Assembly (NCBI RefSeq): GCF_019100565.1
Contig: NZ_JAHRID010000002.1
Coordinates: 1-64,000, forward strand
Source of the DNA: Arsukibacterium indicum
GTDB lineage: Bacteria; Pseudomonadota; Gammaproteobacteria; Enterobacterales; Alteromonadaceae
Direction of reading: 5' to 3'
DNA length: 64,000 bases
Shown piece after piece: positions 7,835 through 16,966 of the stretch. Made by a program: the position numbers and the translations under genes. Within the stretch, counting starts at the first letter, position 1. The number at the start of each line of letters is the position of its first letter. Below the pieces are notes generated by a model. That model had not been told where the DNA came from. It searched no databases and saw nothing but the letters and a program-made list of their open reading frames with translations.

Positions 7835-8725
7835 TTACTTATTTTTGCCATCACTAAACAGCGCATCCAGTTTCTGCTCAAAACTGTGATAATTTAAAAA
7901 GTCGTACAGCTCAGCCCGGGTTTGCATGGTATCAACCACGGCTTTCTGATCACCATTTGCCAGAATAGACTGATAAACATTCAACGCGGCTTTATTCATT
8001 GCCCGGAACGCACTTAACGGATACAACACCATCGCCACCCCAACACTGGCCAGCTCGTCTTTGTTAAACAGCGGTGTCTGACCAAACTCGGTAATATTGG
8101 CCAATACCGGAATGCTTAATGCGTTAGTAAATGCCTGATATTGTTCCAGGGTATGCACTGCTTCGGCAAATATAGCATCGGCGCCGGCAGCCTCACAGGC
8201 TAATGCCCGCTCCAGCGCCGCATCTAACCCTTGCTGAGCTAAGGCATCGGTGCGCGCCATAATAAAAAAGTTTTCATCATCGCGGGCATCAACACTGGCT
8301 TTCACCCGGTCAACCATTTCATTTAAGGTGACAATTTCTTTATTTGGCCGATGGCCACAACGCTTTTGCGCCACCTGATCTTCAATATGAAAACCCGCTG
8401 CACCGGCCCGGCTCATTTCTTTAACCGTACGAGCTATATTAAAGGCCCCACCCCAACCGGTATCCGCATCAACCAACAGCGGCACGCTGGTCGCGCCGGT
8501 AATACGGCGAATGTCTTCACATACGTCATTTAATGAGGTCATACCCAGATCCGGCAAACCAAAAGACGCATTTGCCACGCCGGCACCCGATAAATATATA
8601 GCCTGATGGCCACAGCGCTCAGCCATCATTGCCGTGTAAGCGTTAATGGTACCGACTATCTGTAGTGGTTTATTTGCAGTGATAGCGGCGCGGAACCTGG
8701 CGCCGGCAGTTTGTGTGTTAGCCAT
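7835..8725 (-). CDS. prpB: 2-methylisocitrate lyase PrpB
   Basis: PrpB cleaves 2-methylisocitrate to pyruvate and succinate, the last step of the cycle. The 296-residue protein belongs to the isocitrate lyase/PEP mutase family. It carries the metal-binding DADTGWGG (86-93) and the active-site loop KRCGH (121-125) with catalytic Cys123, the form typical of PrpB. It is the first enzyme gene after the GntR regulator, with one base between that stop and the prpB start, so the two are translationally linked. Confidence 0.96.
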   Translation of the reverse strand: MANTQTAGARFRAAITANKPLQIVGTINAYTAMMAERCGHQAIYLSGAGVANASFGLPDLGMTSLNDVCEDIRRITGATSVPLLVDADTGWGGAFNIARTVKEMSRAGAAGFHIEDQVAQKRCGHRPNKEIVTLNEMVDRVKASVDARDDENFFIMARTDALAQQGLDAALERALACEAAGADAIFAEAVHTLEQYQAFTNALSIPVLANITEFGQTPLFNKDELASVGVAMVLYPLSAFRAMNKAALNVYQSILANGDQKAVVDTMQTRAELYDFLNYHSFEQKLDALFSDGKNK

Positions 8726-8726
8726 A

Positions 8727-9410
8727 TCAGCTTCCCATTTGTTGAAGTTTTAATTCTATGTTGCGACGCGATGCGGCAATGTGCCGGCGCATCAGTAAAT
8801 CAGCCAGCTCACCGTCACGGTTTGCAATGGCATTAATAATAGCTTTATGCTCGTCGAACGCCCGCGATACCCGTGGCCCGTTCATACCCAGTTGCACCCG
8901 GTACATTCGTACCAGGTAATACAGCTCATCACATAAGATATTAATTAAATAACTGTTTTTGCTGCCCAGAATAATCCGGTAATGAAAGTCCAGATCACCG
9001 GCTTCCTGATAATAACTCTCGCCTTCCCTTACCCGTTGTGATGATAAGTGCTGATCGAGCAACTGCCGTACTTCGGCTATTTCTGTATCGCTCATCTGCT
9101 CGGCAGCCAACTTGCAGGCCAACCCTTCCAGGTTCTCCCTAAGCTGATACAACGCCAATAAGCCTGCTACAGACAACTTTACTACTCTGGCACCGGCATT
9201 CGGGATCCGTTCAATTAAATGGCAGCGCTCTAAGCGTGCCAGTGCTTCGCGCAGCGGTGCCCGGCTTAAGTCAAAGCGGCGCGCCAGTTCCGGCTCACTT
9301 ATTTTGCTACCTGCAGCGATATCACCTTCAACAATCGCCCGCTGAATTTCCTGTAATACCCGGTCAGCCGCAGTAACCGGTTGCCGTAAGGCAGGATGAA
9401 CCTGATGCAT
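8727..9410 (-). CDS. GntR/FadR-type (FCD) regulator of the methylcitrate operon
   Basis: The 227-residue protein has an N-terminal winged helix-turn-helix (about 15-80, with the GntR hallmark [20 protein letters not shown]) and a C-terminal all-helical FCD ligand domain (about 95-215, with conserved Asp and His residues that usually hold a metal). As the first gene of the operon, flanked by palindromic operators at 9412-9427 and 9485-9496, it is almost certainly the local repressor and autoregulator. Regulators in this position are called PrpQ in some comparative work, from memory. The ligand is probably a cycle intermediate such as methylcitrate; this is inference. The enteric PrpR is an unrelated sigma-54 activator. 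Confidence 0.9.
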   Translation of the reverse strand: MHQVHPALRQPVTAADRVLQEIQRAIVEGDIAAGSKISEPELARRFDLSRAPLREALARLERCHLIERIPNAGARVVKLSVAGLLALYQLRENLEGLACKLAAEQMSDTEIAEVRQLLDQHLSSQRVREGESYYQEAGDLDFHYRIILGSKNSYLINILCDELYYLVRMYRVQLGMNGPRVSRAFDEHKAIINAIANRDGELADLLMRRHIAASRRNIELKLQQMGS

Positions 9411-9411
9411 A

Positions 9412-9496
9412 AATTGTCGACATAATTATTAACTGCGCCCTTTTTAAGCTTAATTTAATTAGGTGTCAAGCCAAACGCCCATAGATTGTCGACAAT
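9412..9496 (-). promoter_or_regulatory. Promoter and two operators of the methylcitrate operon
   Basis: On the minus strand, TTGACA (9464-9469) and TAAAAA (9441-9446) with a 17-bp spacer form a promoter. ATTGTCGACAAT (9485-9496) is a perfect 12-bp palindrome upstream of it. AATTATGTCGACAATT (9412-9427) is a second, imperfect copy lying between the promoter and the ATG. The TTGTCGACAA form fits the GT-N3-AC pattern of FadR-subfamily GntR sites, so I infer autorepression by the adjacent regulator. Confidence 0.7.
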
Positions 9497-9844
9497 TTAC
9501 GCCTAAAGTCGTATATCTGTCACTGATTATCACAGCAGACAACACCGCAACTGCCACTGATTAATTACACCAGAACAGATTAATTTTTAGACTTTTTACT
9601 TATAAAAAATTAACAGCTAATTCAAACATCATATAACCAAATCTTGCCCCTAATTAAGGACAAATACTGCAGGCACGCTATACAGCGGCGAAGAAAACGG
9701 GGATAAGCAGGGTATAACCTGAGCAGAAACGGTGGGTAACTTTGCTATAACAGGGAAACGAAGACAAAACAACAGCAGGAAAAAATCAATTAGCTTTACT
9801 ACACTTGCCTTTACCTTATTTGTAACAGTTTTTCGATAGCGCAC

Positions 9845-9908
9845 GGCTCATTCCCTATGAGCCATTCCCCTAGGCCCAGAACAATTCGGATTGGTTCTGG
9901 GCTTCTTT
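9845..9908 (+). terminator. Tandem hairpins with a plus-strand terminator and no matching gene
   Basis: Two hairpins lie in the 543-base gap between the GntR gene and tatD. The first is perfect (GGCTCAT 9845-9851, ATGAGCC 9857-9863). The second has a stem of about 12 bp (GCCCAGAAC 9874-9882 with GTTCTGGGC 9894-9902, TCGG loop) followed by TTCTTTTATC, a rho-independent terminator for plus-strand transcription. Both flanking genes are on the minus strand, so it ends no visible gene. A small RNA ending here is possible. The rest of 9411-9953 is AT-rich with no convincing reading frame. Confidence 0.65.
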
Positions 9909-9953
9909 TATCTGCCACTTTCGGCTTGCAACTAACCGCTTAATTGTTGCTAA

Positions 9954-10742
9954 TCAGCTACTTAACCCAGGCTTGCAACGAGAAAACAACCGATAAAAAT
10001 TGGCGGTAGTCAGCTCAGCCAGGCTGGCAACACTGATGCCCCGAAGCTCAGCTATCGCATCTGCGACCGCGGTAACATATGCAGGTTGATTGGTTTTGCC
10101 CCGGTACGGTACCGGCGCCAGATAAGGTGAATCGGTTTCAATTAGCAACCGGTCAAGCGGTAACTTTTTAACGACACCACGCAGCTCATCGGCATTGCGG
10201 AACGTCATAATGCCGGAAATCGAGATATAAAACCCTAAATCCAGCGCAGCTTTGGCCATTTCATAATTTTCGGTAAAACAATGCAGCACCCCACCAGCCT
10301 GCTCTGCCTGATGAGACTTTAACAAGGCAATGGTGTCCTCGCGGGCATCACGGGTATGAACAATCAACGGCTTATTAACCTGGCGGGCAACCGCTATATG
10401 ACTGACAAATGCCGCTTGCTGGGCCAGTTTCGATTCTGGCGCATAAAAGTAATCAAGCCCGGTTTCGCCCACAGCCACTACTTTTGACTGTTGGCACAGC
10501 TGTAATAACTGCTCCGGATCTACTGTGCCTGTCTGATGCAACGGGTGCTCACCACAGGATACCGATACCTGCGGATAATCGGCAACGGTTGCCGCCATAT
10601 CATTAAACTCAGCCAGGCTGACCGAGACACACAGCATATGCTCGACCTTGCGCTCAAGTGCTGCGTCAATAACCTGCCGTAAACTCAAGCCAAGTTTATC
10701 GAGCTCGAGCCGGTCCAGATGACAGTGAGAATCTACAAACAA
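9954..10742 (-). CDS. TatD-family metal-dependent hydrolase/deoxyribonuclease (YcfH type)
   Basis: The 262-residue protein is a TIM-barrel metallohydrolase with the N-terminal metal site DSHCHLD (4-10), HTRDARED (about 128-135), LHCFTEN and the C-terminal ETDSPYLAPVPYRG signature. Family members such as E. coli YcfH and TatD act on DNA ends. YcfH is encoded beside holB and pilZ-type genes, as here, which favours that subgroup. Translation appears to start at TTG: AAGAGG lies 6 bases upstream and no ATG is available. Confidence 0.9.
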   Translation of the reverse strand: MFVDSHCHLDRLELDKLGLSLRQVIDAALERKVEHMLCVSVSLAEFNDMAATVADYPQVSVSCGEHPLHQTGTVDPEQLLQLCQQSKVVAVGETGLDYFYAPESKLAQQAAFVSHIAVARQVNKPLIVHTRDAREDTIALLKSHQAEQAGGVLHCFTENYEMAKAALDLGFYISISGIMTFRNADELRGVVKKLPLDRLLIETDSPYLAPVPYRGKTNQPAYVTAVADAIAELRGISVASLAELTTANFYRLFSRCKPGLSS

Positions 10743-10795
10743 AAAATACCTCTTAACTTTTTAGCCTTAACTGTTGTTCCGGCGTTTTCATGCTA

Positions 10796-11122
10796 TTACA
10801 TGGTATAGGTTGGGTCAGTGCTGTTTTGCATGCCGCCAATCAGCTTTTCAATTTTACTGGCTAAATTGCTTTTATCATCAATAAAGGCGACACCAATTCC
10901 CGCCGGGTTAGCACTTTGCGAACCATGAGGCGCAACCCAGGCAACCTTGCCGGTAACTACCATTGGCTCCAACGCGTCAGGCAGAGTGACACTCAGCGCT
11001 AATGACTGGCCCATCTTGTATTGCCTGGCCGAGCGGATAAACAAACCACCGTTCTTAAAAAAGGGCATGTAGCAGCGGTACAATTCTTTGTTATCGCTAA
11101 AGCCCAGGGTCAGCTCTTCCAT
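10796..11122 (-). CDS. PilZ-domain protein (type IV pilus PilZ)
   Basis: The 108-residue protein consists of a single PilZ domain (FKNGGLFIRS, KVAWVAPHG...GIGVAFID). Like PilZ of Pseudomonas, it lacks the N-terminal RxxxR motif that binds cyclic di-GMP. In Pseudomonas and Xanthomonas this stand-alone protein sits downstream of holB and is needed for type IV pilus biogenesis through PilB and FimX. Here too it overlaps the end of holB by 13 bases. The pilus role is inferred from family and position. Confidence 0.88.
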   Translation of the reverse strand: MEELTLGFSDNKELYRCYMPFFKNGGLFIRSARQYKMGQSLALSVTLPDALEPMVVTGKVAWVAPHGSQSANPAGIGVAFIDDKSNLASKIEKLIGGMQNSTDPTYTM

Positions 11123-12033
11123 TTTGCCTCCGGATGTTGCAACAAGGTTTTTAATTCAGTGAGTAAATCGGTTAATGCTAACGCGCTATTTTGCCCTATT
11201 ATCCGGGTCGCGTCACGACACCAACGTTGGTATGCCGTTAAAACAGCCTGTTGTTTTAAAAACGCTAAAGGCTGTGCCAGCCGCTGCCTGATATAAAAAC
11301 TCAGCAACCCGCTTAGTTCAGCCTGGCCGTCCAGTTGCTTAACCGCCGCTGACAGCAGCAGCTTGCCATTAAAATACTCGTCCAGCAATCTCAGGGTGTC
11401 GCTCAGACTCTCTGCAGTGCCATTTTCCAGCAAACTCAGCGCTTTTAACGGCGCCCCCTGACAATACTCAAGTAAAAAAGCCGGTGGCGGTTTAGTTATT
11501 TTTGTGCTTAGCCATTGTGCTGTATCAGTCTGATTAGCCGCGCTGAGCTGCCATTGCTGACAGCGACTACGAATAGTGGCTGATAACTGTAGATAGTTGC
11601 TGGTAACCAGCACAATAAAACAGCCTGCAGGTGGCTCTTCCAGGGTTTTAAGCAACGCATTGGCGGCTGCTTCAGTCATGCTGTCTGCTTTGGGAATAAT
11701 TGCAACCCGGTTACCATGCTGCTGTGCTGCACCCTGGGTAAAATTGTTTAACTGGCGAATTGCGTCAACCCCAAGATGCTGGGTATCAGTGCGCAGGTGC
11801 AATAAATCTGCATGGTTGCCGGCATGGCGTAACAAACAACTTTTACACTGGCCACATGCCCCGTCACTCTGCCGGTTTTTACAAAGTAATACGGCAGCCA
11901 GCGCATCAGCTAACGCACTTTTACCTATACCATCCTGGCCGCACAGTACCAGAGCGTGTGCCAGTTGCTGCTGTTTTATCAACGAAAGCATTTGCGAAAA
12001 CTGCGGTTGAAACCATGGGTAAAGCTCAGCCAT
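11110..12033 (-). CDS. holB: DNA polymerase III subunit delta'
   Basis: Delta' is part of the clamp loader that places the beta clamp on DNA. The protein has an AAA+ P-loop ([14 protein letters not shown], about 32-45), a four-cysteine zinc cluster ([20 protein letters not shown], about 51-70), and LKTLEEPP with the SRC motif (TIRSRCQQW). I start at ATG 12033 ([11 protein letters not shown], 307 residues), which overlaps the tmk stop by 8 bases. The longer reading to 12225 is out-of-frame tmk sequence. The tmk-holB-pilZ-tatD order is classic. Confidence 0.94.
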   Translation of the reverse strand: MAELYPWFQPQFSQMLSLIKQQQLAHALVLCGQDGIGKSALADALAAVLLCKNRQSDGACGQCKSCLLRHAGNHADLLHLRTDTQHLGVDAIRQLNNFTQGAAQQHGNRVAIIPKADSMTEAAANALLKTLEEPPAGCFIVLVTSNYLQLSATIRSRCQQWQLSAANQTDTAQWLSTKITKPPPAFLLEYCQGAPLKALSLLENGTAESLSDTLRLLDEYFNGKLLLSAAVKQLDGQAELSGLLSFYIRQRLAQPLAFLKQQAVLTAYQRWCRDATRIIGQNSALALTDLLTELKTLLQHPEAKWKS

Positions 12034-12667
12034 CTGCCTGGCCTTTGAAATGCTGTTGTAAGGCATTAATGATGTTTTGCTGCACAATTTCCAGCGGCTG
12101 GCTGGCATCAAGGCTGACAATATCAGGCTCGGTCGCGGCAATTTGCAGGTATTTTTGCCGGGTTCTGACAAAGAACGCCAGCTGTTCCTGCTCAATCCGG
12201 TCCAGCTCGCCCCGGGCGGCGGCACGGCTTAGCCCCACTGCCGGATCGATGTCGAGATAAAGGGTCAGATCCGGCCGGGTATTGCCCAGCACAGTGCTGC
12301 GCAGGTTATTAATCAGCTGCTCATCTAATTGCCGGCCACCGCCCTGATAAGCCCGGGATGACATATCGTGCCGGTCAGCCAGCACCCAGTCACCGCGGTT
12401 CAGCGCCGGACGGATCACGTTAGTCAGTAATTGCACCCGGGCCGCATACATCAGCAATAACTCAGTCTGCGGCGCCAGTTGTTCATCGTTATCTACCTGT
12501 TTGACCAGATTGCGCAGTTTCTCAGCCAGAGGCGTTCCGCCGGGCTCGCGGGTGCATACAACCTGCACATTCTGTTGCTGCAGCCACTGTCGGATAGTCG
12601 CGATAGCACTGCTTTTACCAGCCCCTTCCAGCCCTTCCACCACAATAAATTTACCGGGCTTAGTCAT
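12026..12667 (-). CDS. tmk: Thymidylate kinase
   Basis: Tmk phosphorylates dTMP to dTDP. The 213-residue protein has the P-loop [12 protein letters not shown] (9-20), the [15 protein letters not shown] block (about 97-111) that binds dTMP and gives the DR(Y/H) motif, and an arginine-containing LID region ([13 protein letters not shown]). Its start overlaps the end of mltG by 8 bases and its end overlaps holB, showing tight translational coupling. Confidence 0.96.
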   Translation of the reverse strand: MTKPGKFIVVEGLEGAGKSSAIATIRQWLQQQNVQVVCTREPGGTPLAEKLRNLVKQVDNDEQLAPQTELLLMYAARVQLLTNVIRPALNRGDWVLADRHDMSSRAYQGGGRQLDEQLINNLRSTVLGNTRPDLTLYLDIDPAVGLSRAAARGELDRIEQEQLAFFVRTRQKYLQIAATEPDIVSLDASQPLEIVQQNIINALQQHFKGQADG

Positions 12668-13676
12668 CTTTTTTATCCAAAATATACTTCCTTACCGCAG
12701 CATTGTGTTGCTCCAGTGTCTCTGAAAACACATGCGCACCGTCTCCACGGCTGACAAAATAAAAATAGTCGCTGACATCTGGCTGGGCAGCTGCCAGTAA
12801 GGCACTGGCGCCAACCAGTGAGATAGGGCCCGGCGGCAAACCATGATGCCGGTAGGTGTTGTACGGGTGCGGATTACGCAAATCAGCGTAAGTTATCCGG
12901 CCGCTGTAATCTGTTAAGCCATAAATGACCGTTGGGTCGGTTTGTAGCCGCATATTAGTGTTCAGGCGGTTAACAAATACCGAGCTGACCAGCGGTTTCT
13001 CAGCCAGTAAGCCACTTTCTTTTTCAATTAACGACGCCATTATCAGCAACTGATAGCGGTTTTGTAATGGTAACGCGCCCTGCCGTTGCTGCCAGGCCAG
13101 CTCAATTTGGTGCAGCAAGGCCTGTTGCGCCCGGGTTACCAGTTGACTGGCAGTGCTGTCTGCGGTGTAAAAGTACGTATCGGCAAATAATAAGCCCTCC
13201 GGATGCTGCGGCTTTGCCCCCCAATCGGCCGGCCAGTTTAGCAATGCCAGGATCTGACTGGTGTCATTAATATCCTGGCGTAAAAACTCAGCTTGCTGCA
13301 AACGGGTCAACGCCTGTTGAACCGTTTCGCCATCAATAAATGTCAGGCTGAACTGCGCTACCTCGCCGCTGGCAAACAAGCGCAACAATGACAACAAATC
13401 CGGCTTGTCCGGTGTCTGATAAGTGCCCTGGCGCACTTTCGCCAAATCGGGCTGCCACTTTAAATACAAGCGCAATAACTGACAGTCCCAGGTTTTAAGC
13501 TGGCCCTGTGCCAGCCACTGCTGACAAAGGCCACGGGCACTGGTACCTGCGGGCACAGTAAAGTAGCGCTCTGATATTGCCAGCTGCCGTTGTGCCAGCT
13601 GGCTAAAGCCATACCCCACTGCCAATACCACAGCGATGCCGGCCAGAAGCAAGAACACTGCCAGTTTTTTTATCAT
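12660..13676 (-). CDS. mltG: Endolytic peptidoglycan transglycosylase MltG
   Basis: MltG cuts nascent glycan strands at the inner membrane and limits their length. The 338-residue protein has one N-terminal membrane anchor (about 4-24), a LysM-like region and a YceG catalytic domain. The active-site glutamate lies in MASLIEKES (213-221), followed by [21 protein letters not shown]. Its start overlaps the pabC stop by 4 bases, and the pabC-mltG-tmk-holB order matches that of E. coli. Confidence 0.95.
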   Translation of the reverse strand: MIKKLAVFLLLAGIAVVLAVGYGFSQLAQRQLAISERYFTVPAGTSARGLCQQWLAQGQLKTWDCQLLRLYLKWQPDLAKVRQGTYQTPDKPDLLSLLRLFASGEVAQFSLTFIDGETVQQALTRLQQAEFLRQDINDTSQILALLNWPADWGAKPQHPEGLLFADTYFYTADSTASQLVTRAQQALLHQIELAWQQRQGALPLQNRYQLLIMASLIEKESGLLAEKPLVSSVFVNRLNTNMRLQTDPTVIYGLTDYSGRITYADLRNPHPYNTYRHHGLPPGPISLVGASALLAAAQPDVSDYFYFVSRGDGAHVFSETLEQHNAAVRKYILDKKDD

Positions 13677-14452
13677 AAAAATGCGTTACACCAGGTTTTA
13701 GCCAGCGCCAGATTTAGCGGCTGGTTATTATAAGACTGCACCGGCACAGGGCCCATCAGCGCATTGCTCAGCACCATCGCATCGACATTAGCCAATTCCG
13801 GTAGCTGCCAGTTTACCTGCTCAATATCACGCTGTCGCAGCAGATGACTGCGCATTACACCCGCCACGCCTGCCCTGCTAAGCTCTGGCGTATACCAGCG
13901 GCCGTCGCGATGCATAAACACATTAGCGGCAATCGCCTCAGTGATGAAACCCTGTTGATCACAAACCAGCAAATCGTCAACGTGCCGCTCGCTGGCTTCC
14001 CGCTTTAGCAGTACCTGCTCCAGCCGGTTACAATGTTTCAGCCCCGCTAACACAGGTTGCACGGCCAGTCGCAGCTCAGCCAACGCCACCTTAACGCCAT
14101 GCTGTTGCCAGTGGCTATAGTCCGGCAACGCACTGCAGCTGATCACCAGATTGGCGGCTGTCACGCCAAGCGGGCTGTAACCCCGGTTACTTTCACCGCG
14201 GGAAATTTGAATTTTCAACACCGCATCGCTTAAGCCTTTAGTTTCAATGGCTGCGGTAACTGCGCGGCTCAGCGCTTGCCAGTCAGTAACATTAATAGCC
14301 AGCTGCCGGGCGGTTTCCTGTAACCGTGCCAGATGCAATGGCCACAATTCAGCAAGTCCATGCCTTACCCGGACGGTGCTGAAAAAGCCATCGCCATATA
14401 AAAAACAACGATCATTAATGCTGACAGTGTTGATCACGTTACTGAATAACAA
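13673..14452 (-). CDS. pabC: Aminodeoxychorismate lyase
   Basis: PabC releases pyruvate from 4-amino-4-deoxychorismate to give p-aminobenzoate for folate. The 259-residue PLP fold-type IV protein shows RCFLYGDGFFST (about 15-26), the presumed PLP lysine in LEQVLLKREAS, and ITEAIAANVF (about 161-170). There is no clear ribosome site. TTG at 14450-14452 gives the family-like start (x-LFSN-x-SINDR); GTG at 14437 is the alternative. It follows a hairpin terminator after fabF, so it may have its own weak promoter. Confidence 0.92.
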   Translation of the reverse strand: MLFSNVINTVSINDRCFLYGDGFFSTVRVRHGLAELWPLHLARLQETARQLAINVTDWQALSRAVTAAIETKGLSDAVLKIQISRGESNRGYSPLGVTAANLVISCSALPDYSHWQQHGVKVALAELRLAVQPVLAGLKHCNRLEQVLLKREASERHVDDLLVCDQQGFITEAIAANVFMHRDGRWYTPELSRAGVAGVMRSHLLRQRDIEQVNWQLPELANVDAMVLSNALMGPVPVQSYNNQPLNLALAKTWCNAFL

Positions 14453-14493
14453 CAGGGAAATAAAACCGAGTATGCCTTAAATTGCAGATAAAA

Positions 14494-14521
14494 CAAAGGC
14501 TGCCGCAGCAGCCTTTGTCTG
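14494..14521 (-). terminator. Terminator between fabF and pabC
   Basis: A perfect 10-bp stem (CAAAGGCTGC 14494-14503, GCAGCCTTTG 14508-14517) with a four-base loop is followed, on the minus strand, by TTTTATC. It should end or attenuate transcription after fabF. Confidence 0.8.
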
Positions 14522-14533
14522 ACAGTATTCCGT

Positions 14534-15772
14534 TTATAACCGCTTAAACAGAATAGAGCCGTTGGTACCACCAAAACCGAACGAGTTACACAGCGCATAC
14601 TCAAGCTTTGCCTGACGGGCGGTATGTGGCACATAGTCCAGATCACAGCCATCACTGGGGTTATCCAGATTAATGGTAGGCGTTACCAGCTGATTCTGTA
14701 ATGACAATACGGTAATAATTGATTCAACAGAGCCAGCAGCACCTAATAAGTGGCCCATCATCGATTTTGATGAACTGACCATCAAATTAGCCGGCTTTGC
14801 ACCAAAAATAGATTTAATGGCCATAGTTTCAGCAATATCACCGGCCGGGGTTGAGGTGCCATGGGCATTAATGTACTGCACCTGTTCCGGCGTTACTCCG
14901 GCATCCTGCAGGGCATTTTTCATTGCCAGCGCGGCACCGGTGCCACTTTCCGGAGGTGATGTCATGTGATAAGCATCACCGCTCATGCCAAAGCCTACCA
15001 GCTCGGCATAAATTTTAGCGCCGCGGGCTTTAGCATGTTCATACTCTTCCAAAACCATTACACCGGCACCGTCACCCAGTACAAATCCATCGCGATCCTT
15101 GTCCCACGGCCGACTGGCTTGCTCAGGTGCATCGTTACGGGTTGATAAGGCTCTGGCAGCACCAAAACCGCCCATTCCTAATGGCGTAGAGGCTTTTTCA
15201 GCGCCACCGGCTATCATCGCATCAGCATCACCGTAAGCTATCATCCGGGCGGCCTGGCCAATATTGTGCACACCCGTGGTACAGGCCGTCACAATACTGA
15301 TATTAGGCCCCTGCAAGCCAAGGCTTATCGACAACTGACCAGCTATCATATTGATAATGGTTGAGGGTACAAAAAACGGAGATAAGCGTTTTGGGCCGCT
15401 GTTAAGTAATTTAGTGTGGTTTTCCTCGATTAATCCCAAACCACCAATACCTGAGCCAATGGCTGCGCCAATACGCGGTGCATTCTGCTCTGTGACTTCC
15501 AAACCTGAATCACGAAATGCCTGAATACCTGCGGCCACACCATACTGGATGAACAAGTCCATCTTTTTGGCATCTTTTGCCGGGAAATAAGGTTCTACAT
15601 CAAAGTTTTTAACCAGACCTGCAAATTTTGTAGTGTAAGCACTGGTATCAAAATGCTCAATAAAACCAATACCACTCTGGGCCTGCTGCATAGCCTGCCA
15701 GCTACTGGTTACGTCATTGCCCAACGGCGTTAACATTCCCAGACCGGTCACTACCACACGACGTTTTGCCAT
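14534..15772 (-). CDS. fabF: 3-oxoacyl-ACP synthase II (KAS II)
   Basis: FabF elongates acyl-ACP by decarboxylative condensation with malonyl-ACP and is the main temperature-responsive condensing enzyme. The 412-residue thiolase-fold protein has the Cys-His-His triad Cys164 (TACTTG), His304 ([11 protein letters not shown]) and His341 ([11 protein letters not shown]), all at the usual positions. It lies downstream of acpP in the standard fab cluster, with a terminator-like hairpin between the two genes. Confidence 0.97.
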   Translation of the reverse strand: MAKRRVVVTGLGMLTPLGNDVTSSWQAMQQAQSGIGFIEHFDTSAYTTKFAGLVKNFDVEPYFPAKDAKKMDLFIQYGVAAGIQAFRDSGLEVTEQNAPRIGAAIGSGIGGLGLIEENHTKLLNSGPKRLSPFFVPSTIINMIAGQLSISLGLQGPNISIVTACTTGVHNIGQAARMIAYGDADAMIAGGAEKASTPLGMGGFGAARALSTRNDAPEQASRPWDKDRDGFVLGDGAGVMVLEEYEHAKARGAKIYAELVGFGMSGDAYHMTSPPESGTGAALAMKNALQDAGVTPEQVQYINAHGTSTPAGDIAETMAIKSIFGAKPANLMVSSSKSMMGHLLGAAGSVESIITVLSLQNQLVTPTINLDNPSDGCDLDYVPHTARQAKLEYALCNSFGFGGTNGSILFKRL

Positions 15773-15812
15773 CGTGTCCTCCGTCTTAGCAAATTATATC
15801 TGTCTTGAAACG

Positions 15813-15839
15813 AAAACGGGTAGCTAAGCTACCCGTTTT
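15813..15839 (-). terminator. Terminator or attenuator after acpP
   Basis: A perfect 12-bp stem (AAAACGGGTAGC 15813-15824, GCTACCCGTTTT 15828-15839) with a TAA loop lies between acpP and fabF. Partial termination here would yield the large excess of acpP message that cells need. Confidence 0.75.
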
Positions 15840-15852
15840 ACAAGCTTTTCGC

Positions 15853-16089
15853 TTACTCAGCGTGGGCTTTAATGTAATCAATCGCCGACTGAACAGTAGT
15901 GATTTTCTCAGCTTCTTCGTCAGGGATTTCAGTATCGAATTCTTCTTCCAGCGCCATTACCAGCTCAACGGTATCCAGTGAGTCGGCACCCAGATCGTCA
16001 ACAAAAGACGCTTCGTTTTTCACTTCGTCTTCTTTAACACCCAGTTGCTCGATGATAATTTTTTTAACGCGTTCTTCGATGTTGCTCAT
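15853..16089 (-). CDS. acpP: Acyl carrier protein
   Basis: AcpP carries growing acyl chains on a 4'-phosphopantetheine arm. The 78-residue, strongly acidic helical protein has the attachment serine at Ser37 in GADSLDT and the invariant helix II ([20 protein letters not shown]). It lies between fabG and fabF as in E. coli. A 127-base gap before it suggests its own promoter, and a strong hairpin follows it. Confidence 0.98.
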   Translation of the reverse strand: MSNIEERVKKIIIEQLGVKEDEVKNEASFVDDLGADSLDTVELVMALEEEFDTEIPDEEAEKITTVQSAIDYIKAHAE

Positions 16090-16216
16090 CTTTTCTTCCT
16101 TTTTCTCATATAAATCGCAACAATTCGTGCAATTTTGTGTGGCGCTAGTTTATGCGTAAGCTGCAACTGTTGCAAGCATGCTTACCAGCATTTTTTGCTG
16201 GTCAAACCTGCTCTGC

Positions 16217-16966
16217 TTACAGCATATACATCCCGCCGTTAACGTGAATTGTTTCACCGGTAATATACGCTGCCGGTGCCGACACTAAAAAAGCGACTGT
16301 TGCGGCAATTTCCTCTGGTTGTCCCAGCCGGTTGGCAGGAACCTGAGAGAATATTGCCTCTTTTTGCTCGTCAGACAGCTCTTTCGTCATATCTGTGTCA
16401 ATAAAACCAGGTGCCACCGCATTAACGGTAATTCCGCGTGACGCCACTTCCCGCGCCAGCGATTTAGTAAAACCAAGCACACCGGCTTTAGCCGCTGCAT
16501 AGTTGGTTTGACCGGCATTACCCATAGAGCCCACCACCGATCCGATGGTGACAATGCGACCATAACGTTTTTTCATCATGCTGCGCAAGACCGCTTTACT
16601 CAACCGGAATACCGATGTCAGGTTAGTCTGAATAATGTCAAACCACTCATCATCTTTCATCCGCATTAATAAATTATCGCGGGTAATACCGGCATTATTA
16701 ATCAAAATATCAATTTCGCCAAACTGGTTTTTAATTTCTGTTAAACATTGTTCAATTGAATCGGCATCAGTAACGTTAAGAACCAGACCCTGGCCTTTGT
16801 CTGCCAGATAAGCAGAAATAGCGGCAGCGCCTTTCTCTGTGGTAGCCGTGCCTACAACTTTAGCACCCAGTGCCGCCAATTGCTCGGCAATAGCTCGGCC
16901 AATACCCCGGCTGGCGCCGGTAACAAGGGCAACTTTGCCTTCCAGTGAGAGTAAATGTGTCATCAT
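16217..16966 (-). CDS. fabG: 3-oxoacyl-ACP reductase
   Basis: FabG reduces 3-oxoacyl-ACP with NADPH in each elongation cycle. The 249-residue short-chain dehydrogenase has the cofactor loop TGASRGIG (16-23), NNAG (90-93) and the catalytic set Ser143, Tyr156 and Lys160 (YAAAK). Two adjacent ATG codons (16966 and 16963) overlap the fabD stop in a TAATGATG junction, so translation is coupled; either could be used. Confidence 0.97.
   Translation of the reverse strand: MMTHLLSLEGKVALVTGASRGIGRAIAEQLAALGAKVVGTATTEKGAAAISAYLADKGQGLVLNVTDADSIEQCLTEIKNQFGEIDILINNAGITRDNLLMRMKDDEWFDIIQTNLTSVFRLSKAVLRSMMKKRYGRIVTIGSVVGSMGNAGQTNYAAAKAGVLGFTKSLAREVASRGITVNAVAPGFIDTDMTKELSDEQKEAIFSQVPANRLGQPEEIAATVAFLVSAPAAYITGETIHVNGGMYML

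Noticed and set aside
9650-9844. Minus-strand 64-codon frame in the prp/tatD gap
   Set aside because: It starts at GTG at the edge of a hairpin, has no ribosome site and no recognisable family; composition looks non-coding.
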